Origin: Mesostigma viride
Lineage: Eukaryota; Streptophyta; Mesostigmatophyceae; Mesostigmatales; Mesostigmataceae
Assembly (NCBI GenBank): GCA_009746045.1
Contig: RPFO01000288.1
Coordinates: 911,855-971,854, forward strand
Reading direction: 5' to 3'
DNA length: 60,000 nt
Shown here piece by piece: positions 54,722-60,000 of this stretch; the stretch's first letter is position 1, and the number at the start of each line of letters is the position of its first letter. Under the pieces are notes generated by a model. The model did not search any database. It saw only the letters and a program-made list of their open reading frames with translations, and was not told the origin of the DNA. A program made the translations under genes and the position numbers.

Positions 54722-55680
54722 CGGCTGATTGGATTGCTCTTTTCGCGGACCTCAACGCCCAGGGACGTGCGTGGCTGTTCTCGCTTTCCTTGCGGAGTGT
54801 GGGCTCGGCGTACCTTCGTGCTCTTCCCATGGCCCCCCCATTCGCCTTGGCTCCCAGCCACTACTCGGTGGCGCTCCGGCACCAGCTATTTGCCCCGCAG
54901 CCTCTTGTTCCGGCCGGGCGGCCTTGTGGTAGCTGTGGGCAGCCGCTGGATCCCACGGGGACTCACTACCTTGCCTGCATGGGGGGCCAACAGAATCAGA
55001 ATTGGTATTTGTATTTGCACACTGTCCTCCTGACGGTGGTGCTCGCCATGATTCGGTCGGTTTTCCCCCACGCGAACATCCGGTCCGAGGATGCGGATGG
55101 CGCTGCCTTCTATTCCCCAACCACCGGCCTGACATCGTGGTGCTGGACTTTGAGGGGGGTGGCCGGCATCTGCTTATTGACGTTTCGGTGGCGCGGCCCT
55201 TGGCTCTTAGCCACGTGGCTGGGGCCTCCCTCACGGCAGGTTACACGGCGGACCGGGCGGAGCGGGCCAAGCTCCTGGCCTACGGCGACGTCGGGCACCA
55301 TCGTGTGGTGCCCTTTGTCCTGGAGGAGTTTGGGGCCATGGGGCCCCTGACCTCCGCCTTCTTCAAGGAGTGTTGCCGGCTCCGGGAGGACCGGCTGGAC
55401 CTGGAGGGCCAGCGGGCCCCATGGTCGGCGCGGACCTGGACGTCATATTGGCGTCAGCGCTTGTCGGTGGCGCTGACTCGGGCCATGGCGGACATCATGC
55501 TCCGCCGTACGCGGGCTGATTTTGCGGTGCAGCAGGGCTATTAGGTTCCTCCCGTTAGGCGTTTCCATTGGTCTTATCGTAGTATAGAGCTTTGACATGG
55601 CTCTGTATATAGGTTTATAGCTGGGCGTTTGCTTTGGTTTGAGTGATTTCACTCTGCTGTAAGTAATTATATTTTTAATA
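54722..55680 (+). mobile_element. 5'-truncated LINE 3' end, copy 2
   Basis: About 960 bases, same 3' terminus as the other copies. Its last ~520 bases are nearly identical to copy 1. The flanks ATACGAAATTATATATATA and TATATATATTTCGTAT are inverted complements of each other rather than a direct duplication. Confidence 0.8.
54730..55544 (+). pseudogene. LINE ORF2 C-terminal part (zinc-knuckle + RPD..DV region)
   Basis: Begins near DWIALFADLNAQGRAWLFSL and continues MAPPFALAPSHYSVALRHQL, then CGSCGQPLDPTGTHYLAC (a C-x2-C..H..C knuckle). After a frame change near 55110 (a CCCC run) comes RPDIVVLDFEGG..LLIDVSVARP, a pattern shared with restriction-like endonuclease C-termini of R2/Dualen-type LINEs, then the same end as copy 1. 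Chlamydomonas Dualen/RandI elements carry both APE and restriction-like domains, so this could be that type, but the RT is absent here. Confidence 0.65.
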
Positions 55681-55699
55681 TATATATTTCGTATCAATG

Positions 55700-56322
55700 C
55701 TTCCATCACAACTGCGCACATGCAGCAGCCAACATAAAATATTGCACTAATTGCGCGATTCTGGCACGAAACAAACTTCGTATTACATTCGCAGAAGCGC
55801 GACACAACAAATCCGGACCAGGCCCCACGGACTTCATATTCGTAACTACGTTTTTCGTATAGCATACGTAATTACTACAACATATTTTCACGAAACCAAA
55901 ACCCAGTTTCGCAGCACAAAATCTCGGCCCTAAAACGATAAAATCCAAAGCTTTTATTGCGAAGTCCGTGCACATAAAACAGGCCAGTAACGGAATACAA
56001 AAGTCCGCTACAACATTCCCGTAAAATTCAGATCATAAAACTGAAATCCACTGCACGCGCAACTTAACGTTCATATATGGCGCATCCTGCTGCAGGCCGA
56101 TTCGTACGTAGATGCTTGCCGACGACCTTCGAGATAACAAATTCGACCACTGCTCCGCTGACGTTGAAATTGAGGCTTGACGAAGGATCCACCGCGCCTC
56201 CAGATCGATGGTTCACGAAATTCACGCATGCTTCCCATATTATAATGGAACAACACCGTAAATTTTGACGACACCAGAAATCAATGCCGTAATCAGTAGA
56301 TTACGAACTCGCTTGTAATTCG
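55700..56322. other. Element leader between 5' LTR and LINE insertion; no gene
   Basis: AT-rich, short frames only. Immediately inside the 5' LTR the minus strand reads CGAATTACAAGCGAGTTCG, which is not a standard TGG-starting primer-binding site. Confidence 0.45.
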
Positions 56323-56999
56323 AGTTAACGAAACTGTGGCTGAACTGTGGTTCAGCCTGCACTGATTAATATCTACAGAGGAAGTAGTTATATTAATCAA
56401 TAGGTTTACGTTGCTGGTTATGGCTACCAGCACAGAATGCACGAGGCACGTGAGAACCGTCGCCAAAGGTGCGAGGACACAGGTGCAGGGAAAGTGGTGC
56501 TACCAAGTGGCAGCGTCCTGCTCGTTATATACTAATTGTGACGCAGTCACATCCAGATGACTGATAGGACAGATCATCTCACAATATTGCTGTCCTTCAC
56601 TCTGGACCAGCAGATCTCGACTCGTTATCCATAAATAGTCACATCAGTGTCCTGTCGCACAAGTCCTGTCACTATTTGTTACGTCTAATCAATAGCATTG
56701 AATAGACCGCAGTGTCGGAGACTAAATGTCCTATCGTACACTGTGACAAGACGTCGTATGCCACGCGTCACTTGAAGAACCACCGTAGAATCACTGAATC
56801 CAAGTAGAATGTAGTAGAACAGTATCTTGCTCATATCTCGAGCAATACTCATCAGAATGAACCCGTTTCTGGATTGTAGTAACCGGGAGTAGAATCTCTA
56901 CAAGCCAAGTAGCTTAGTAGAATAATATTGCTTGCCAGGCAATATTAACTCCAGCCCTTTCTTCTCTTTTAGAGCTTGGACGTAACAGCCATATTAACT
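56323..56999 (-). repeat. 5' LTR (677 bp)
   Basis: Same length as the 3' LTR; I noticed one substitution (CCGGGAG versus CCGGAAG near 56885). Confidence 0.9.
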
Positions 57000-57004
57000 C
57001 CAGC
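57000..57004. repeat. 5-bp target duplication (right)
   Basis: CCAGC, pairing with 48403-48407. Confidence 0.85.
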
Positions 57005-57445
57005 CGCATCAGCAATGACGATGTTGTTATTCTTCGACCAACCAGCGGGAGCCTGCGCGAGATTGTACTCGACACCGCCGTGCACCGAGAGCAGCGTATG
57101 GAACAGCTGGGAGTAGTCGTTGATGCTGTCGACGGTCTGACCTCCTGCCAGTACCTCGAGGCGCCTGATGATGGAGGACGTGTACGCGGGGAACTTTGCG
57201 AACCCCGCCGTGGTCGTGGGGGTCCCCGTGAAAAACATTGCGAAGGAGTGCAAGTCCACGAACCCGGACGTGGGGAGGCGGACCGCGACCACAGACCCTT
57301 GTTTGATGCCGTCGCTTGCTGAGAGGGTGCTGAGATGGACTCGTTGAGTCGTGTGCTGACCCAGCGCCTTCACGAGGTATTGCATGGACTTGGGGATAGC
57401 GCGCGAGTACCAGGAATTGTCCGAAGCCATAGATTGTGTATACAT
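57005..57445 (-). pseudogene. Candidate major capsid protein, N-terminal part (split by LTR element)
   Basis: 147 codons, start MYTQSMASDNSWYSRAIPKS, ending at NNNIVIADA where the LTR element begins; the apparent extension to 56969 is LTR sequence. It has the features of the first jelly-roll of Polinton-like/virophage capsid proteins: VVAVRLPTSGFVDLHSFAMF, SIIRRLEVLAGGQTVDSIND and a YSQLFHTLLSVHGG segment. The upstream neighbour is the amphipathic internal protein 16 bases away. The ATG is preceded by an AT-rich stretch (AGTAAAAATATCTC) that may hold the promoter. Confidence 0.55.
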
Positions 57446-57460
57446 TCGAATGAGATATTT

Positions 57461-57817
57461 TTACTGAAGAAGCTGGCCGATTATGGGATTTTTTACCTTC
57501 GCTCCATCAACCCGTCTTTCGAGGTTGGACAAGGCGCTCAGACCAGTGTTTGCGACCGAGTACGCTTTCCCGAGCAGCGTACTCTTCGCGATCATGTTGG
57601 ATGGGATGTGTCCGAGCGCGGAATCGACAATGCCCGCCGCTTGTTTGGCAGCCCGCGCCCCGTCGCCAATTTTTGAGATGACTTCGCCAGCGACGTGCCC
57701 GGCTTTCTTGACAGCTGACACGATGGCCGCCCCGTCGCCGACCCTCTTGATAGCGTTGCCGGCAAACTCTCCCACGCGTCTAGCCACGTTTCCGATTGCT
57801 CCAAAATTAACTTTCAT
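57461..57817 (-). CDS. Amphipathic internal capsid-like protein (pVI-like), ~118 aa
   Basis: I choose MKVNFGAIGNVARRVGEFAG (57817) as start because the upstream 21 codons overlap the minor capsid gene and look like shadow; a longer start at 57880 is possible. The sequence is repeated Gly/Ala/Val/Ile-rich amphipathic helices (VGDGAAIVSAVKKAGHVAGE, ISKIGDGARAAKQAAGIVDS). Such small proteins next to capsid genes in adenovirus- and Polinton-type viruses lie under the capsid and disturb membranes at entry. The role here is inferred from composition and position. Confidence 0.5.
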   Translation of the reverse strand: MKVNFGAIGNVARRVGEFAGNAIKRVGDGAAIVSAVKKAGHVAGEVISKIGDGARAAKQAAGIVDSALGHIPSNMIAKSTLLGKAYSVANTGLSALSNLERRVDGAKVKNPIIGQLLQ

Positions 57818-58670
57818 CGTCCTCGATAGTACTAGATGGCTGAGAAATAAATCTGGTTTGTGGCTGGACGGTCCTGTCAAGGGCCATATACTTCAAAACG
57901 CTCCCGATCTTCCTCGCCTCTATTCCCATCGCCTTCTGAGGGCTTATGCGGAAGGAGAGCTGAAGAGCCCAATCCGAGTAGACAGTTATAGGAGCGTCGT
58001 CCTCGTCGAGCAGTCGGATCGTGATGTTGCTGGGAGAGTCCTTGAGATGCTGCCACAAAGGGGTCGCTGCCTGCCAAACAATGGGTTCTAAGAACTGCGA
58101 CATGTTGGGACAGACGGCCAAAAGGCCTCCATATCCCGTGCCTGTCGACGATGATATCACATTTCCTCGAACGATGTCGCTGTATACATACACCATTCTC
58201 AATCTCCCATTCGTTGCTGGCCGGTTGCTAGCGAGGACACCTGTGAAAGGATATGATCCTTCCATGAGCCCCAACACCCGGCCCGTGGGCTCATCCACCG
58301 CGACAGAGAACTCGGTGGCATTTGTCACGGTAAAAAGACTAGTCGCCCTGTTGTACGTGACCGAGAACCCAGGATCTACCGCCTTCAAAACGTCCTCTAT
58401 GTTTTTTCGGTTTTCGATAGTCGTGTACGAGCCGAGCGGCAAGGTCACCTTCGTAGGGGACTCGCTGCCAGACAAACGCACAGTGAAGTATCGGTTTCCT
58501 TCGCTGATGTGAGTTTGTTCAAACGGGATGGTCATGAGGGTAAGCCCGACGTCGTGATAATCGTCAAGGAGCCCCGCCGGGATGTCCCATACCGGATCCA
58601 CTAGCGTCCCGCGAGTTCGGTTCTCCGTGCGAAGAGTGAGTGTCAGCGTTTCCTGGATGAACTCTTTCAT
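57807..58670 (-). CDS. Candidate minor capsid (penton-type) protein, 287 aa
   Basis: The start at MKEFIQETLTLTLRTENRTR (58670) is preferred; the longer frame to 58841 begins inside the upstream gene and lacks similar composition. Beta-rich, with YFTVRLSGSESPTKVTLPLG, a YTTIENRKNIEDVLKAVDPG / VTYNRATSLFTVTNATEFSV segment and, near the C-terminus, YSDWALQLSFRI, consistent with a jelly-roll pentamer protein. The tail is Ser/Asp/Glu-rich. It overlaps the upstream gene by ~107 bases and touches the start of the next, as in compact viral gene blocks. Confidence 0.5.
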   Translation of the reverse strand: MKEFIQETLTLTLRTENRTRGTLVDPVWDIPAGLLDDYHDVGLTLMTIPFEQTHISEGNRYFTVRLSGSESPTKVTLPLGSYTTIENRKNIEDVLKAVDPGFSVTYNRATSLFTVTNATEFSVAVDEPTGRVLGLMEGSYPFTGVLASNRPATNGRLRMVYVYSDIVRGNVISSSTGTGYGGLLAVCPNMSQFLEPIVWQAATPLWQHLKDSPSNITIRLLDEDDAPITVYSDWALQLSFRISPQKAMGIEARKIGSVLKYMALDRTVQPQTRFISQPSSTIEDDES

Positions 58671-58908
58671 CGGCCACTTCTTCTGACAATAGCTCAGAAG
58701 TAATTTCGTTTGTCCCAAAAACCTTAACGACGCCCTCCTCAATTTTCGCCGATGCCCTTTTAATGGCGCGCCTTGTCTTCCCTGTGAGTGGCTTCTTCTT
58801 ACAGTAGAGCATGGCTGCCTCAATGAACTCTCGTGGGACATTTGGATGGAGGGTCATCCATTGAGAGATCTCGAGCATCTCGGCGTCAGTGAACAGCGGG
58901 CTGCTCAT
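58564..58908 (-). CDS. Hypothetical protein, 114 aa
   Basis: Starts MSSPLFTDAEMLEISQWMTL and continues HPNVPREFIEAAMLYCKKKP; helical N-terminal ~80 residues with a basic patch (KTRRAIKRASAKIEEG), then a Gly/Ser/His-rich tail overlapping the start of the minor capsid gene in another frame. Family unknown. The tail beyond ~residue 85 may be overprinted. Confidence 0.55.
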   Translation of the reverse strand: MSSPLFTDAEMLEISQWMTLHPNVPREFIEAAMLYCKKKPLTGKTRRAIKRASAKIEEGVVKVFGTNEITSELLSEEVADERVHPGNADTHSSHGEPNSRDASGSGMGHPGGAP

Positions 58909-58910
58909 GT

Positions 58911-59414
58911 TTACTCTTCTGTGAGATTTTTTTCAGCGCCTTCTTTTGGAATTCCCACGACCGTGTTGTGGACCCTCCTGAGATGCAGCAGGAGGTTTTT
59001 TTCGTTTGCGAACGTGCTCTTACACCCGGGTTGTGGGCATTTCCACCTCGCGCCTCCCACCTGGACTCGTTTCCCGACAGGTACACCCGCAGGCTCCGGG
59101 GGTGCCGCCACTGCTTCATCGACGACAACCGGTTCGGGAGCCGGCGCGACAGGGGCCGGTTGGGCATACGCGGACAATGGGGGGTACGCGACCGGTCTAG
59201 AGTTCGCCATCACTGACGCCATGAGAAGGGCATCCTTGAACCCTCGCGCCTCTGCGACCTTCCCTTTGTTCACCGCTCTTCGGACCGGCGCGCTGTGGAT
59301 GACAATGGTGTTGGTCGATGAAGCGGTCACCTGCGACTGGGGTGCGACCTTACGCTTCGGTTTTCCCCTTTTACTTGAAGGACGGCGCCGTGCTGATTTC
59401 TGACGCCTTGCCAT
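58911..59414 (-). CDS. Basic protein with one C2H2 zinc finger, 167 aa
   Basis: N-terminus strongly basic (MARRQKSARRRPSSKRGKPK), suited to binding nucleic acid and to nuclear entry. The middle is Ala/Pro/Val-rich (residues ~75-115). A C-terminal C2H2 finger, WKCPQPGCKSTF..LHLRRVHN (Cys-x4-Cys-x12-His-x4-His), lies at ~123-149. It ends two bases from the start of the 114-aa gene. It could be a DNA-condensing core protein or a late-gene regulator; the sequence does not decide. Confidence 0.65.
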   Translation of the reverse strand: MARRQKSARRRPSSKRGKPKRKVAPQSQVTASSTNTIVIHSAPVRRAVNKGKVAEARGFKDALLMASVMANSRPVAYPPLSAYAQPAPVAPAPEPVVVDEAVAAPPEPAGVPVGKRVQVGGARWKCPQPGCKSTFANEKNLLLHLRRVHNTVVGIPKEGAEKNLTEE

Positions 59415-59436
59415 TTCTGCATATAATCATAGATTT

Positions 59437-59934
59437 TTATAACGTCCAAGTGAGGGTCTTGTTAGTCGACACGGCCATTTTTCCAGCGCGCGACTTGCAA
59501 AACGCCGTAGAGAGTGCTATGTTTGTTGACGTGTCAGTGGTGATGCGAGGAATCCGCAATGCGATTTCAAACACCCCGTCATCCTCCTCGTATCCTGAAA
59601 CAACATTCCAGTTGCTGCCAATTATAACGTTTACCGGCCAGACGGACAGGCCGCTAGCCGTTAAGCGATATGGGTTTGATATGTCGAGAATCGTTGGTGG
59701 GTTGTTATCAAATGTTAACCTGACAAGGATATTGGTCAAGGCGGTCGGAAGAGTTAGTTCCGATTGTGTGGCCGGGTCGTGGAAAGACATCACGGCCACA
59801 GGGGCGCCGTGCCAAAATTGCGGAAGCGGGTAGTCGTATATGGGCTGCCTCAGACCGACCAAAGAATCTGCTTCCAATATCGTGTGCGATATACGCCTAG
59901 TTTCTCGGACATCTTCATACAGGGCCACGTCCAT
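59437..59934 (-). CDS. Hypothetical virus-like protein, 165 aa
   Basis: Starts MDVALYEDVRETRRISHTIL. Beta-rich, with LTNILVRLTFDNNPPTILDI, LSVWPVNVIIGSNWNVVSGY and a closing LTWTL; no transmembrane segment. Similar overall texture to the 44791-45302 protein, so both may be small capsid-associated jelly-roll proteins (inference). It is the first gene of the series visible in the window; ~65 bases to the right edge show no further start. Confidence 0.5.
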   Translation of the reverse strand: MDVALYEDVRETRRISHTILEADSLVGLRQPIYDYPLPQFWHGAPVAVMSFHDPATQSELTLPTALTNILVRLTFDNNPPTILDISNPYRLTASGLSVWPVNVIIGSNWNVVSGYEEDDGVFEIALRIPRITTDTSTNIALSTAFCKSRAGKMAVSTNKTLTWTL

Positions 59935-60000
59935 CCCGTGATTGCCGCCAATTGACGACAGGCTTGAACCATAATAGTAGCTTAGGCTAGAAGCAAATAA

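Larger units (their letters stand above)
48408..56999 (-). mobile_element. Copia-type LTR retrotransposon inserted in the capsid gene
   Basis: Two 677-bp LTRs (48408-49084 and 56323-56999) differ at only one position that I noticed. The 5-bp target duplication CCAGC flanks them. Internal minus-strand pol has integrase, protease, RT and RNase H. A polypurine tract (AAAAGAAAGAAAGGG on the minus strand) lies just inside the 3' LTR at 49084. No clear gag and no TGG-type primer-binding site next to the 5' LTR. It contains two or three nested LINE 3' ends. Confidence 0.9.
43876..60000 (-). mobile_element. Endogenous Polinton-like virus/virophage-type element (partial)
   Basis: All genes lie on the minus strand in a compact series: capsid-type proteins, a fibre-like protein and small unknowns. 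Candidate minor capsid, amphipathic internal protein and major capsid protein are adjacent, a common grouping in Polinton-like viruses and virophages. The right end is beyond the window. No packaging ATPase, integrase, primase or polymerase is present here. The stretch 48408-56999 is a later LTR-retrotransposon insertion. Left boundary is unproven. Confidence 0.6.

Overview
The window looks like nuclear DNA of a green alga (Chlorophyta). The reasons are: a multi-exon host gene with GT-AG introns, GC-rich coding sequence and extreme poly-Q/RGG composition; a DIRS/Kangaroo-type tyrosine-recombinase retrotransposon (the type element comes from Volvox); LINEs with algal-style ORF1 and ORF2; (TTAA)n-tailed repeats; and a short CCCTAAA/CCCTAAAA telomere-like tract. 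I see no bacterial operons, no rRNA and no convincing tRNA gene. All assignments come from reading translations and motifs by eye; no search was run.

Layout. 1-2.8 kb: 5' half of an L1-like LINE on the minus strand (damaged ORF1, then the APE-type endonuclease start of ORF2, which leaves the window). 3.0-7.2 kb: a nearly complete DIRS/Kangaroo-like element on the minus strand (Gag-like, RT, RNase H, tyrosine recombinase). 7.2-10.3 kb: repeat-rich sequence with no supported gene. 10.3-15.4 kb: three copies of elements carrying only a LINE-type ORF1 (one intact at 10362-11816, one fragment, one frameshifted), with a tRNA-derived SINE-like piece. 15.4-18.6 kb: non-coding, including a candidate 1.7 kb inverted-repeat element. 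18.7-20.7 kb: minus strand, a decayed recombinase fragment next to a fourth ORF1 copy. 20.7-24.6 kb: repeats and apparently non-coding sequence.

24.7-36.7 kb holds the one clear host gene: a BAT2-domain protein related to plant MODIFIER OF SNC1 (MOS1), minus strand. Ten coding exons can be placed by matching splice sites and reading phase, ending in a 3.1 kb poly-Q/Gly/Pro/RGG exon. Its introns contain 60-bp and 35-bp tandem arrays. 36.7-43.8 kb is repeat-rich: 19-bp array, poly-G tract, foldback element, telomere-like repeats and a striking array of 110-bp units that each contain an inverted repeat.

43.9-60 kb (open at the right edge) is an endogenous virus-like block, all genes on the minus strand. 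It is best explained as part of a Polinton-like virus/virophage-type element: candidate minor capsid protein, amphipathic internal capsid protein, major capsid protein, an Ig-repeat/LamG fibre-like protein, a C2H2-finger basic protein and several small unknowns. Its candidate major capsid gene is split by a young 8.6 kb Copia-type LTR retrotransposon (677-bp LTRs, 5-bp target duplication). That element was itself hit by at least two, probably three, 5'-truncated LINE 3' ends. The block therefore records virus integration, then LTR-element insertion, then LINE insertion. Replication and packaging genes of the virus-like element are not in the window and would lie to the right.
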